Shown here: positions 25,228 to 34,563 of the stretch, piece by piece
How positions within the stretch are numbered: the stretch's first letter is position 1
Layout of the letters: each line of letters opens with the position of its first letter
NCBI RefSeq assembly: GCF_011682175.1
Contig: NZ_WHJG01000049.1
Span: 1 to 47,941 of the forward strand
DNA from: Massilia frigida
GTDB lineage: Bacteria; Pseudomonadota; Gammaproteobacteria; Burkholderiales; Burkholderiaceae_D
Length of the DNA stretch: 47,941 bases
Direction of reading: 5' to 3'
Made by a program: the position numbers and the translations under genes
The notes under the pieces: generated by a model
Database searches by the model: none
Told to the model about the DNA's origin: nothing
What the model saw: the letters and a program-made list of their open reading frames with translations, nothing else

Positions 25228-28011
25228 TTACAGCGTGCGTAGCAAGGCAGCCGCCTGTTCGTGATGCGCCGATCGCTGCGGTTGCGCCAGCAAGCGTTCC
25301 AGCTCGCGCCGCGCAGCCCGTTTGTCGCCCGAGCGCGCGAGGGCGGTGCCGAGGTGGAAGTGGATATTGCCGGCTGCGGGCGCGAGGCCGCTGGCTTTTC
25401 GCAGCAGGGGTAGCGCGCTGGCGAGATTGCCGCGCTCGGCGTGGATCCAGCCCAGCGTATCGAGCACGGCGGGATTGCCCGGCGCCAGCGCGTGGGCCCG
25501 TTCGGCGTAGGCTTGTGCGCGGCTGTCGCCGCTCTGCTGGCAGGCCCAGGCAAGATCGTTGAGCGCGATGATGTTGTCCGGCTCGACCTTGAGCACGGCT
25601 TCCAGATGGCCGATGGCCGCCTTGTAGTCGCTTGCGACCAGCTTGCTGCTGGCATAGTACAGGCGCGCCGGGACATCGGCTGGCTGGTCGCGGAACCAGC
25701 GGGCCATGCGGGCGTCGGCGTCGGCGGGGCGGCCGAGTTTGTTCAGGGCGCCGTGAATCTGGATCAGCAGCGCGCCATCGGCCTTGCGCTCGAAGGCGCG
25801 TTCCCAGGCTGCGAGCGCGGCGGCGTGCTGGCCCTGGGCGGCGAGCAGGTCGCCTTCGAGCTTGTATCCGTTGGCGGAGTCCGGTTTGCGCTGCTGGACA
25901 TCGCGCGCCAGCGTGCGGGCTTCGGTAAATTTCCGTTGCCTGATGAGGATGTTGAGCATGGTCATCTGTGCATCGAGTAGCGTCGGCTCGATGGCGAGCG
26001 ATTGGCGCAGGGAGGCGAGGGCGGCGGCGTCGTCGCCCAGTTCCAGTTGCAGGCTTGCCATCCGGACCAGCGGCATGGGCGAGGCCGGGGCCAGTGCCGC
26101 AAGGCGTGCATAGGCGTCGAGGGCCGCGCCCAGGTCCTGGTTGAGCACGTAAATCTGCGCCAGCATGGCGGTCGTCTCCAGACTGGCGGGATTGGCCGTT
26201 TCCAGCGTGCGCGCCAGTTGCAGCGCTTTGGCTTTGTCGCCCGCCCGCGCATACAGATCAGCCAGACGCAGCGCCAGTGGCAGGGCGTCGGGTTCGGACT
26301 GTCGGGCGCGTTCGAGCCAGGTGACGGCCTCGGTAATCCTGCCCTCGCGTTGCGCCAGTGCGGCCAGCGCTTCGAGCAGCGTGCGGTTGCGCGGTGCCTT
26401 GGCCAGCGCCGCTTCATAGCGTTTGCGGGCGTCGGCCGGTTTGCGCTCGGCCAGGTCGAGCTGGGCGAGGTTGGCCAGCGCGGGCAGGTACAGCGGTTCG
26501 AGCGCCAGGGCGCGGTTAAAGCTGGCGCGCGCCTGGCTGGCGTCGCGGCGCGCCAGATAGATGCCGCCTTTCAGGTTCTGGACCAGCGGATTGTCGTCGC
26601 GCCGCTCCATTTCCTGCACTACGGCAAGGGCCTTGTCCGTGTCCTTTGCCCGCAGATGGGTCATGACCAGCAAGAAGCCGACGCGGGGAGCACTGGCGTC
26701 GAGTGTGGCGGCACGTTCCAGTTCGGCGACGGCGCGGCTGGTATCGCCGTTGCCCAGGCGGCTGAGCGCGAGCGAGGTACGCAAGCCGGCGGCCTGGGGT
26801 TGCAGGGCGCTGGCCTGCTCGAAGAATGTAGTGGCGGCGCCGTACTGGCGCGCGCGCAGCTTGGCTTCGCCGGCCAAGGTCAGCAGTTCGACATCGTCCG
26901 GATGCGCGCCAATCAGCGGGGTGAGCAAGTCGAGCGCGGCCTGGGGCGCATTCGCACGTACCTGCAGCGAACTCATCAGCTTGGTGGCGTATACATGGCC
27001 CGGATACGCCGCAAGAAACTTTTGCAGATGCTCTTCGGCCTGGCCGGTCGCGCCCAGCGCCGACTGGACCGCAGCGGCCAGCAGAATGGCCGGGTAGTGG
27101 TCGGGCGCAACACGCAGTACCTGCTGCACGGCTTCGCGCGATGCCGCCAGTTTTTGCTCGCGGAAGTCGACCACGGCTTCCGCGTAGATGAGCGCCAGCG
27201 ACGCGCCGGCCAGCTTGCGCGCCCCGGCAATGGCCTCGCGCGCCGCACTGAAGCGGCCGGCATCGAGGTGCAGATTGGCCACGTCGAGCCGGGCTTGTAC
27301 GTTGGATGGACGCTTCGCGAGGATACGCTCGTGCGCGGCCAACGCCTGATCGGGCTTACCGGTGGCGCGCAGCAAGTCGGCGTTCAACCGAAGGCAATCG
27401 GGATTGTCAGGATCGACGGCCAGAGCGCGCTGCATCAGCCGGGCCGCGTCGGCGTGCTGGTTGGCGGCCACGGCCATGCGGGCCATGCCGAGCAGGGCGT
27501 CGGGCAAGTCGGGACGTAGTGACAGCGCTTGTGCAAACAGCGCCGTGGCCTGGGCGATATCGCCGGACCCCAACAGGGCGTGGGCACGCAAGGCCAGGAT
27601 AGCCGGTCGCTGGGCTGGCGCTGCCGCCGGACCGATGTCCGCCAGCAAGCGTTCATACTGCCCCTGCATTAATAGCGCCTGGCCGATGAGAAGGGGCAGT
27701 TCGGGCAGCGTCGCGCCCAGGTCGCGCGCGCGCCGCAACTCTTTTTCGGCCGAGGGAGCGTCGCCTTGCTCCAGGTAGACTTCTCCCAGCAGCAGGCGCG
27801 CCTGGCGGTCGGTGCTATTTTCTTGCAGCACATTCTTGAGCACAATCACCGCTGCCCGTGCATTCCCCTTGGCGCGAAGCGCCTTTGCCTGCTTCAGCAT
27901 GGCGGCAGGGTCGGTCTCTTTGCAGCCACCGAGCACGGTGGCGAACAGCAAGGCAACGGCGATGGCAATGGCGGCCACCGGGCGCGGCCAGCGGGATAAA
28001 GAGCGGGACAT
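25228..28011 (-). CDS. prsT: PEP-CTERM system TPR-repeat lipoprotein PrsT
   Basis: A 927-residue lipoprotein starting MSRSLSRWPRPVAAIAIAVA with lipobox LGGC (C30). The remainder is a long solenoid of tetratricopeptide repeats, seen as regularly spaced A-x-A-x-x-x-L-x-P helices, for example DPDNPDCLRLNADLLRATG and LEPLYLPALANLAQLDLAE. This matches the PrsT (TIGR02917) family in length and layout. PrsT is thought to be an envelope scaffold for PEP-CTERM protein and polysaccharide export. AGGAGA precedes the chosen ATG by five bases; the frame is open 135 bases further upstream. It is transcribed alone, convergent with the oxidase gene. Confidence 0.92.
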   Translation of the reverse strand: MSRSLSRWPRPVAAIAIAVALLFATVLGGCKETDPAAMLKQAKALRAKGNARAAVIVLKNVLQENSTDRQARLLLGEVYLEQGDAPSAEKELRRARDLGATLPELPLLIGQALLMQGQYERLLADIGPAAAPAQRPAILALRAHALLGSGDIAQATALFAQALSLRPDLPDALLGMARMAVAANQHADAARLMQRALAVDPDNPDCLRLNADLLRATGKPDQALAAHERILAKRPSNVQARLDVANLHLDAGRFSAAREAIAGARKLAGASLALIYAEAVVDFREQKLAASREAVQQVLRVAPDHYPAILLAAAVQSALGATGQAEEHLQKFLAAYPGHVYATKLMSSLQVRANAPQAALDLLTPLIGAHPDDVELLTLAGEAKLRARQYGAATTFFEQASALQPQAAGLRTSLALSRLGNGDTSRAVAELERAATLDASAPRVGFLLVMTHLRAKDTDKALAVVQEMERRDDNPLVQNLKGGIYLARRDASQARASFNRALALEPLYLPALANLAQLDLAERKPADARKRYEAALAKAPRNRTLLEALAALAQREGRITEAVTWLERARQSEPDALPLALRLADLYARAGDKAKALQLARTLETANPASLETTAMLAQIYVLNQDLGAALDAYARLAALAPASPMPLVRMASLQLELGDDAAALASLRQSLAIEPTLLDAQMTMLNILIRQRKFTEARTLARDVQQRKPDSANGYKLEGDLLAAQGQHAAALAAWERAFERKADGALLIQIHGALNKLGRPADADARMARWFRDQPADVPARLYYASSKLVASDYKAAIGHLEAVLKVEPDNIIALNDLAWACQQSGDSRAQAYAERAHALAPGNPAVLDTLGWIHAERGNLASALPLLRKASGLAPAAGNIHFHLGTALARSGDKRAARRELERLLAQPQRSAHHEQAAALLRTL

Positions 28012-28377
28012 GGCATTCTCCTGACGGGCCAGGGCACTGGCATCCCTCTCAGGGTAAGGAGTCGGTACGGCAAGTCCTTGTGCGGGATCAATCTTTTTCG
28101 TTTGTGCAAATGCCAGTCTGATCAGCATGAAATTGCTGTAAATCAAAATTTGACAGACGGCGCTCCGTAGAATTTCCTTGGACGCCGTTGTGTGGCGGCG
28201 GGCGTGGCATTGCTCGACCCGTTGATGCCAGTGTCGCTGTTGACGCTGTTACCGCTGTGGCCGGTGAAGTTGGCCGGTATTCCGATCATTGGCGCGATGT
28301 CGGCCCGGGCCGATGCGATGCCACAGTACGCTTCAGGGGCGCCATGATGGCGTGACCTGCCCAGTCTGGAGACGTTG
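28012..28377. other. Divergent spacer between prsT and the epimerase gene
   Basis: These 366 bases must hold the promoters of both divergent genes, but no convincing -35/-10 pair is visible. A short dyad TCAAAATTTGA lies near 28143-28153. At 28289-28304 TTGGCGCGATGTCGGC has GG-N10-GC spacing but a poor -12 element. A plus-strand open stretch from about 28200 to 28347 has plausible codon use and no start or recognisable product; it could be a gene remnant. Confidence 0.35.
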
Positions 28378-29436
28378 ATGCTTAGCACCCCCGTAAATAG
28401 CCGATATCAACAGGTCCTGACCAGCTTGCGCGAAACGCAGCATCACTGGCTGATCACCGGCGTAGCCGGCTTCGTCGGGTCGAATCTGCTGGAAACACTG
28501 CTGCAGCTGGGGCAGCGCGTCACCGGACTGGACAACCTGATGACCGGCTATCGCGCCAACCTCGCCCAGGTGCGCGCCATGGTGCCGGCGGCGGCGTGGG
28601 CCGGGTTCGATTTCATCGAAGGCGATATCCGCTGCCTCGACAGTTGCCGGCGCGCCTGCAAGGGTGTCGATGTCGTGCTGCATCAGGCCGCGCTCGGTTC
28701 GGTCGGGCGCTCGATCGCCGATCCGATTCTCACCAGCGACGTCAACCTGATCGGTTTCCTGAACATGCTGGTGGCTGCCCGCGACACCGGCGTGCGGCGC
28801 GTCGTGTACGCGGCGTCGAGTGCGACCTATGGCGATCATCCGGGCTTGCCCAAGGTGGAAGACCATATCGGCCGGCCGCTGTCGCCGTATGCGCTGACCA
28901 AGCACGTCAATGAAGTGTATGCCGAGATGTTCGCGCGCTGCTACGCAACCGATGCGATCGGGCTGCGTTACTTCAATGTGTTCGGCCCACGCCAGGACCC
29001 ACGGGGCGAGTACGCGGCCGTCATTCCCCAGTGGTTCGATGCGATGATCCATAACCGCCCGCTGCGCATCAACGGCGATGGCGACAGCAGCCGGGATTTT
29101 TGCTTCGTCGACAATGCGGTGCAGGCGAACCTGCTGGCCGGCATGGTGGACGATCCAGCGGCCGCGAACCAGGTCTATAACGTGGCGGTCAACGCGCGCA
29201 CCAGCCTGAATGAACTGTTCGCGATGATGCGCGCGCTGTTGGCCGAACGCTTCCCGCACATGCAGGACTACCGGCCGGCATATGGCGCTTTCAGGGAGGG
29301 CGACGTGCGCCATTCGCAAGCCGATATCTCGAAGGCTGCGCGCCTGCTCGGCTACCAGCCGACGCACCGGCTGGAAGACGGCTTGCACGAAGCGCTGGAA
29401 TGGTATGTGGCGCATACGGGTGCGCCGCAAACGTAA
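28378..29436 (+). CDS. UDP-N-acetylglucosamine 4-epimerase (WbpP/TviC-like SDR)
   Basis: A 352-residue extended short-chain dehydrogenase. The NAD-binding motif is [11 protein letters not shown], the residue-specific segments are [11 protein letters not shown] and DFIEGDIRC, and the catalytic positions lie in [12 protein letters not shown] and the YALTK motif. The ends [26 protein letters not shown] and [14 protein letters not shown] are those of WbpP/TviC-type epimerases. These interconvert UDP-GlcNAc and UDP-GalNAc or their uronic acids, supplying an amino sugar for the polysaccharide. This agrees with the deacetylase in the same locus. The ATG at 28378 is preceded by a TTG and by GGAG. Exact substrate preference cannot be read. 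Confidence 0.85.
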   Translation: MLSTPVNSRYQQVLTSLRETQHHWLITGVAGFVGSNLLETLLQLGQRVTGLDNLMTGYRANLAQVRAMVPAAAWAGFDFIEGDIRCLDSCRRACKGVDVVLHQAALGSVGRSIADPILTSDVNLIGFLNMLVAARDTGVRRVVYAASSATYGDHPGLPKVEDHIGRPLSPYALTKHVNEVYAEMFARCYATDAIGLRYFNVFGPRQDPRGEYAAVIPQWFDAMIHNRPLRINGDGDSSRDFCFVDNAVQANLLAGMVDDPAAANQVYNVAVNARTSLNELFAMMRALLAERFPHMQDYRPAYGAFREGDVRHSQADISKAARLLGYQPTHRLEDGLHEALEWYVAHTGAPQT

Positions 29437-29478
29437 CTGGACTGTCTCGCCAGCCGGCCAGCCGCCGGCATCGATCAC

Positions 29479-29602
29479 TTAGGGTGCGTCTGACTAATCG
29501 GCGCGAACAGATTCCATTTCGATACCGTTAATTCGTCGTTCCCGCGCAGGAACGACGGAACAAAGTGTGGTTTTCCCTTGGATTCAATCAGACACACCCT
29601 AG
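29479..29602. mobile_element. MITE-like element with imperfect terminal inverted repeats
   Basis: The left end TTAGGGTGCGTCTGAC (29479) and the right end TCAGACACACCCTAG (to 29602) are imperfect inverted repeats of about 20 bases. Both ends carry TA just outside GGGTG, which fits a TA target duplication as made by IS630/mariner-type transposases. Inside lies a perfect hairpin CGTCGTTCC / GGAACGACG (29534-29557). The element is about 120 bases and non-coding. Confidence 0.6.
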
Positions 29603-29618
29603 CTGCAAGCCTGGTGGC

Positions 29619-29935
29619 GGACATATGGAGCCGCGCTGGCCCTGGCGTCCGGACACACGGTCGGGCATTGGCCTTGGCGTTCGGACACACAGTCGGGCAT
29701 TGGCCTTGCGTTCGGACATACGGACCGGCGCTAGCCGTGGCGTTCGGCACGCAGGCCGATGCTGGCCTTGATGCGGACACACGGAACCGCGCTGGCCTTA
29801 GCGTTCGGACACACGGACTGGCGCGGCCCTCGGCGTTCGTACACACTCGCCAATACTAGCCGTGGCGTTCGGAACGCCAGCCGATGCTGGCCTTGGTGCG
29901 GACACGCGGATCGGCACTGGCCCCAGTGTTTGTCC
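29619..29935. repeat. Degenerate tandem repeat array, about 31-bp units
   Basis: About ten imperfect copies of a unit resembling GCGTTCGGACACACGG followed by a variable GGC(G/A)(C/T)TGGCCTTG run head to tail. The clearest unit starts are near 29645, 29677, 29708, 29740, 29801 and 29865. A higher-order period of about 125 bases is visible: the segments from 29740 and 29865 match at nearly every base over 30 positions. The period is not a multiple of three and frames across it change phase, so the array is not a protein repeat. Confidence 0.75.
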
Positions 29936-29973
29936 AAGCACCCGGGGCGTCCGCCGCGACCTGTTCACCGTCG

Positions 29974-31353
29974 TCAAAGTTTGCGCGCCGGCAGCACACG
30001 TACCACGCCGCGGAAGTCGACGGTGTGTAATGTTACCGGCCGGCGCCATACCCTCCCTACGTACGCCATCACTTTCTCTGCCTGCGGCAGTTCGAGGCCA
30101 CGCCCATCGCGCAGGTAATCGTGGTGCAGCGCCAGGGCGCCGTCGGCCCTGACCTGGCTGACCGCGACGCATGGCGCACCGTAGTTGAATTTCGGAGCGA
30201 GGATCGCTTCGCGGATCTGGTGGATGTCGCGGCTGGCTATCCTGGTATCGCCATCCTGGCGCGTTTCATAGACGAACAGGTCGAGCTTGTCGGCCAGTTC
30301 CTTGTCCAGGTAGTTGCGCACGAAGCCGAAGTCATCTTCCTCGCGGCAAATCCGGCGCGCCTGTTCCAATCCGTGCTTGTCGATGATGTGTTCCCACAGT
30401 GAAAAACCGAGGTGGTAGGGATTGAGCGACAGGGCGAGCTGCTGGCCGCTGGCGAACGGACGCACCACATCTGAGTGCGATTTGATCGCCGACACGTACA
30501 GATCGTGTGGCAGGAAGGTCGCTTCGCGCAGCAGCCGGGCGTGCCAGTATGAAGCCCAGCCTTCATTCATGATCTGGCAGGCATGGATCGGATGGAAATA
30601 GTAGGCTTCTTCGCGCACTGCGAGAAAAATGTCGCGTTCCCAGTCCTCCAGGTCGGGGGCATACTGGGCGATGAACCACAGCAGGTCAACCTCGGGCTGC
30701 GGCGGCAGCGCCGTGCGTTGCGGCGGATCGTTGCGCGGCGGTTCGGCATGCTCGCCGGGCAGGCGCGCGAAGCGGTCGTGGAAGTGGTTGGCCGGAGGAC
30801 CGGCGCGCGGCGCGACAAATTCGGGATAGCGGGGCCGGTGCAGCGCTTGATTGACGTCGATATGGGTTTCGAGCGCGAGCGCGGCATCGAGCACGGCTTC
30901 GACCCGGTCTTGTCCATGCGCGCTGAGCGCACGTTCGAGGCGGCGCGCCCGGGCCGCGCTTTGTTCGAGGATCTGGCCGCCGGCCATGGCCATGAAACGC
31001 GAAAACAGCTGATTGTTCTTGGCAAAATCCGCGTGTCCCAGCACATGCGCGGTCACCAGCGTGTTTTCGGCCAGGGAATTTTGTTCAAGCATGAACGCAT
31101 GGCACGGGTCGCCTGGGAACATGACTTCGAAAATCTTCGAATGGCCCATGTGCTGGCGCACCAGCTGGTGAATGTAGCGCACGCCAAAGAACCAGTGCCG
31201 CATGCGGACAGGCAAGCCATACACAGCGATCTCAACCATGAAATTGGCGGGCACCAAGTCGAAGTTCACGGGATGGAAATCCAGGCCGAGTTCGATGGCG
31301 AGCGCTTCCAGGCGCGCGCTGTAGTCCGCAAGGACGGCGCTGGCCTGGCTCAT
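29974..31353 (-). CDS. SpoVR family protein (YcgB-like)
   Basis: A 459-residue soluble protein of the SpoVR/YcgB family. Recognisable segments are FMVEIAVYGLPVRMRHWFFGVRYIHQ, VMFPGDPCHAFMLEQNSLAENTLVTAHVLGHADFAKNN, EEAYYFHPIHACQIMNEGWASYWHARLL and FNYGAPCVAVSQVRADGALALHHDYLRDGRGL (read as overlapping parts). Its biochemical role is unknown; in enterobacteria it is regulated with the yeaGH kinase operon. The ATG overlaps the stop of the yeaH gene (ATGA), so it is the last gene of a coupled prkA-yeaH-spoVR operon. It lacks about 50 residues compared with E. coli YcgB. Confidence 0.92.
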   Translation of the reverse strand: MSQASAVLADYSARLEALAIELGLDFHPVNFDLVPANFMVEIAVYGLPVRMRHWFFGVRYIHQLVRQHMGHSKIFEVMFPGDPCHAFMLEQNSLAENTLVTAHVLGHADFAKNNQLFSRFMAMAGGQILEQSAARARRLERALSAHGQDRVEAVLDAALALETHIDVNQALHRPRYPEFVAPRAGPPANHFHDRFARLPGEHAEPPRNDPPQRTALPPQPEVDLLWFIAQYAPDLEDWERDIFLAVREEAYYFHPIHACQIMNEGWASYWHARLLREATFLPHDLYVSAIKSHSDVVRPFASGQQLALSLNPYHLGFSLWEHIIDKHGLEQARRICREEDDFGFVRNYLDKELADKLDLFVYETRQDGDTRIASRDIHQIREAILAPKFNYGAPCVAVSQVRADGALALHHDYLRDGRGLELPQAEKVMAYVGRVWRRPVTLHTVDFRGVVRVLPARKL

Positions 31354-32519
31354 GGCACTGCCTCCTTGGCCGCGTGCTCGCCTTCGCTGGTAAAGAACTT
31401 GCGCAGGGCACTCCACACATCGTCGGGATTGCTCAGTACGGTGCTGCCGATGGCAACGCCGCCCCGTTCCAGCTCCTTGCACAGCCGCCGCATATCGGTT
31501 TCCAGCGCGCGCACCGCGCCGGGCAAAATTTCGATATAGCCGGTGTAGTTCAACACCTTGCCCAGTTCGGTCAGGGCGGTGCTGGCCGCCGCGCGGTCTT
31601 CGGCAAAATTTTCGCCATCGGAGGCGTAGAACATATAGAGGTTGTTCTGGGAAGGGTCGAGCTCGGTACGAATCAGGTCGAGGACCAGCCGAAACGCACT
31701 CGATGCGATCGTGCCGCCCATGCCGGAGACCTGGAAGAATTCGCTTTCGGTAAATTCCCACGCATGGGTGGTATGGGCGATGAAACGCGTCTCGACTCGC
31801 GCGTACTGGCGGCGGATGCCTTGCAGCGCGAAGAAAAAGAAGGATTTGGCGAGCTTGCGTTCGTGTTCGCTCATGCTGGCCGATACATCAAGGACGAACA
31901 GGATGGTCGCGCTGGTGCTCGGGCGCAAGCGCGCCACCAGTTGCCGGAAGCGCAGGTCATCGTTGGTGAAGGGCACCGGATCGGCCTGCACGGCGCGTCG
32001 CTTGATCGCTTCCTTGACGGTGCGGCGCCGGTCCAGGCGCGAGCGGGCGCCACGTTTGTCCCAGCCCTCGCGCACCAATTCCACATCATCGATGCGCGTG
32101 CTGTTCCTGGGCTTGAGGTCGGGCAGTTTCAATTCTTCCCACACCCAGTCCATGACCTCGTCGACCGATAATTCGAGCAACAGCTTCACTTCGCCATCCT
32201 GATTGCCGCCTTCTCCCGGCGCGCTGCCATCCCCGGTTTGTGCCGGCGAACCCGGCTGCAGCACATCGCCCGCCTTGCCCACGCCCTGGCCGGCGCCGGT
32301 CTGGTTGCGGCCGTCGGCGAGGCGGAAACGGGCATGTTCGAGCAGGCGCACCGGCACCTGGACGGTGCGTTCTTGCGGGCCGGTGATCAGATCGGGGCCG
32401 GCGATGAGCTCGGGCAGGTGATTTTGCACAGCCTCGCGCACCTTGTCGTTGTGGCGCAGCCAATCGCGCGCCCCGCGCGAGAACAGGTCATACCATGCCG
32501 TGTTGATTGTCGCCGTCAC
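31350..32519 (-). CDS. yeaH: YeaH/YhbH family (DUF444) protein with von Willebrand A domain
   Basis: A 389-residue protein of the DUF444 family. The N-terminal half has a Gly/Asp-rich linker (NQTGAGQGVGKAGDV). The C-terminal half is a von Willebrand A-like domain with an intact MIDAS, FVLDVSASMSEH (D211 to S215). Later segments include SGMGGTIASSAFRL and YMFYASDGENFAED. It is the standard partner of the PrkA/YeaG kinase in stress and nutrient signalling, though its function is not fixed. The start is GTG at 32519, behind GGGAG at 7 bases. It lies 20 bases after prkA and overlaps spoVR by four bases. Confidence 0.92.
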   Translation of the reverse strand: MTATINTAWYDLFSRGARDWLRHNDKVREAVQNHLPELIAGPDLITGPQERTVQVPVRLLEHARFRLADGRNQTGAGQGVGKAGDVLQPGSPAQTGDGSAPGEGGNQDGEVKLLLELSVDEVMDWVWEELKLPDLKPRNSTRIDDVELVREGWDKRGARSRLDRRRTVKEAIKRRAVQADPVPFTNDDLRFRQLVARLRPSTSATILFVLDVSASMSEHERKLAKSFFFFALQGIRRQYARVETRFIAHTTHAWEFTESEFFQVSGMGGTIASSAFRLVLDLIRTELDPSQNNLYMFYASDGENFAEDRAAASTALTELGKVLNYTGYIEILPGAVRALETDMRRLCKELERGGVAIGSTVLSNPDDVWSALRKFFTSEGEHAAKEAVP

Positions 32520-32539
32520 GCGATTTCTCCCGGGTCCGG

Positions 32540-34504
32540 TTATTCTTGCGCCAGCAAGGTGGTGACGTAGTTCAGCGCTTCGCGCGCGCTGTGGCTATCG
32601 TAGCCGTACTCATCGACCAGCCGTTTTTCGACGGCGGAAATTTTGGTACGGATGTCGTCGTCGGGACGCTTGGCCGAGCTGACCAGCCGCAATACGTCGC
32701 GCCGTTGTTCGAACAGGTATTGTTGGACTGCGTCGTTCAGCTGCAGATGGCTTTCCAGGCTGAACTTGGTGCCACGCTTGTAGGCGCCCATGGCCTTGCG
32801 CACCACTTCCTGCCGGAACGATTGCTTGCCGGACTCCGAAATATGGATCTTTTCCTCCACCGCGCGCAAGAAGCGCTCGTCCGGCCGCCGTTCTTCATTG
32901 GTGATGGGGTCCTTGATCTGGCGGTTGTCGAGCATGGCTTCGACCTCATCGAGATATTTGTTGAGCAAATCCTGGGCTTCCTGCTCGAACGACACAAACA
33001 GCGCCTTGTGCACGTCTTCCTTGACCCAGCGGTTGTAAAAGTCTTTGCGCGTCAGCACCAGATAATCGACCCATTTGCGCTTTTTCTTGGGATCGATGCG
33101 GGCATCGCTCTCGATGCCATCTTTTAAGGCCAGCAGCAGGTCCATGGTCGACAGGCTCTTGCGGTTGGACTGGATGATGGCGTTCGACAAGGCATTGATC
33201 ACGAAGCGGGGCGACACCCCGGCCAGGCCCTCGTCCGGCGCCTTGTCCTTTTCCTTGATACGCCGGACGTCGGCGCGGTTCACCCCGTCGACTTCCTCGT
33301 TGGCATGAATGCGCACCTTCCTGACCAGCTCCACCTCCTTCTCGTCGCCATCCTGGATGCGGCTCAGGATGGCGAACACGGCGGCCGCGTGCAGCACGTG
33401 CGGGTCGAGGTGCACGTCGCGAAATGCCGGCGCCGCCGAAGAAATGAGTTTTTTGTAGATGCGCGCTTCCTCCTTGTAGTTGAGCGTGTAGGGCACCTGG
33501 ATGATCACCATGCGGTCGAGCAGCGCTTCGTTTTCGCTCTCTTGCAGGAATTTGCGGAACTCCGCCAGGTTGGTGTGCGCCAGGATGGTCTCGTCGAGGT
33601 AGATGAGCGGAAAGCGCGACACCTTGACGTTCTTTTCCTGCGTGAGGGTGAGCAGCAGGTACAGGAACTCGCGCTTGACCTTGAGGATTTCGATCATTTC
33701 CAGCACGCCACGGCTGGCCGCGTACACGGCGCCCGACCACGACCAGGCGCGCGGATCGCCTTCGTCGCCGTACTGCGCCACCTTGGACAGGTCGACCGAG
33801 CCGACCAGGTCGGCCAGATCGGCCGTGGTGGGGTCGTGCGGGGCGTAGGTGCCGATGCCGCTGCGCCCCGCTTCGGACACGAAGAAGCGCTCGACCGGCA
33901 TCTGCATGAAGTCGCCGCCGTACTGGTCTTCCAGGCGCGCGCGGCAGTGCGGACAGACTTCGCCGCTGATGTCGATGCCGTACGTGTTGCGGCAACTGGC
34001 GCGCATGGTGTGCGGCACCAGGTGCAGGGGCGATTCGTGCACCGGGCAGCCGGCGATGCCGTACAGCGCACCGTCGTCGGTGTGGCTGTACTCTTCCAGA
34101 GCGCGCTTGAGCAGGATGACCAGGGTCGACTTGCCGCCCGAGGGCGGCCCCAGCAGCAGTAGCAGGCGCCGCCCGACCTCGGAACCGGCGGCGGCCGCCT
34201 TGAAGTAATCCACCACCCGGTCGATGGCGTCGTCGATGCCGAACAGGTCGTCGCCGAACAGGCGGCAGCGGAAATGGCCCTCGCCATCGTCGGTGCAAGT
34301 GGCGCGGATCATATCCCAGATGTACTGGTGCGAGCTACGCGCGACTTGCTGCGGCATGCGTGGCAACACCTGTTCCATGAACTGGGCAAACGTGCCCGAC
34401 CAGTGACCGGCACGGTGCTGGCGCGTGAAGTCGCCCAAGCTCTCGATGAACGAGGCATGCGGATTCTGCGCGGTCGTCACTGGGTCGTCGCCGGAAATAC
34501 TCAC
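32540..34504 (-). CDS. prkA: PrkA/YeaG family serine protein kinase
   Basis: A 654-residue protein with an AAA-like N-terminal domain: the PrkA start region SFIESLGDF, Walker A LLGPPSGGKST (about 117-127), cysteines in AGCPVHE and GEVCPHCRARLED, and YLDETILAHTNLAEF. The C-terminal kinase-like domain carries DAIQRSN-like ALSNAIIQSNRK and KKKRKWVDYLVLT. PrkA/YeaG proteins are linked to stationary phase, nitrogen stress and carbon starvation. The start is GTG at 34504, set by AAGGAG five bases upstream; a frame extending 66 bases upstream has no site. It is the first gene of prkA-yeaH-spoVR. Confidence 0.94.
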   Translation of the reverse strand: MSISGDDPVTTAQNPHASFIESLGDFTRQHRAGHWSGTFAQFMEQVLPRMPQQVARSSHQYIWDMIRATCTDDGEGHFRCRLFGDDLFGIDDAIDRVVDYFKAAAAGSEVGRRLLLLLGPPSGGKSTLVILLKRALEEYSHTDDGALYGIAGCPVHESPLHLVPHTMRASCRNTYGIDISGEVCPHCRARLEDQYGGDFMQMPVERFFVSEAGRSGIGTYAPHDPTTADLADLVGSVDLSKVAQYGDEGDPRAWSWSGAVYAASRGVLEMIEILKVKREFLYLLLTLTQEKNVKVSRFPLIYLDETILAHTNLAEFRKFLQESENEALLDRMVIIQVPYTLNYKEEARIYKKLISSAAPAFRDVHLDPHVLHAAAVFAILSRIQDGDEKEVELVRKVRIHANEEVDGVNRADVRRIKEKDKAPDEGLAGVSPRFVINALSNAIIQSNRKSLSTMDLLLALKDGIESDARIDPKKKRKWVDYLVLTRKDFYNRWVKEDVHKALFVSFEQEAQDLLNKYLDEVEAMLDNRQIKDPITNEERRPDERFLRAVEEKIHISESGKQSFRQEVVRKAMGAYKRGTKFSLESHLQLNDAVQQYLFEQRRDVLRLVSSAKRPDDDIRTKISAVEKRLVDEYGYDSHSAREALNYVTTLLAQE

Positions 34505-34530
34505 GATGGCTCCTTGTTGGTCTTTTTTCA

Positions 34531-34563
34531 GTATCAGCGCGCGCTCAATGCGCAAACTGATAC
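34531..34563 (-). promoter_or_regulatory. Inverted repeat in the prkA leader
   Basis: GTATCAG at 34531-34537 and CTGATAC at 34557-34563 are exact reverse complements 19 bases apart, with inner GCGC segments that can extend pairing. The structure lies 26 bases before the GTG of prkA and could be an operator or a leader hairpin. Confidence 0.35.

Noticed and set aside
28289-28304. Possible sigma-54 promoter before the epimerase gene
   Set aside because: Spacing GG-N10-GC is met, but the -12 element reads CGGC and only half of its positions fit.
29475-29846. 123-residue Cys/Arg/Pro-rich frame across the repeat array
   Set aside because: The repeat period is not a multiple of three and the frame runs through the MITE-like element, so it is chance openness.
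29619-29935. Possible CRISPR array
   Set aside because: Units are contiguous and degenerate with no constant-length unique spacers, and no cas genes are near.
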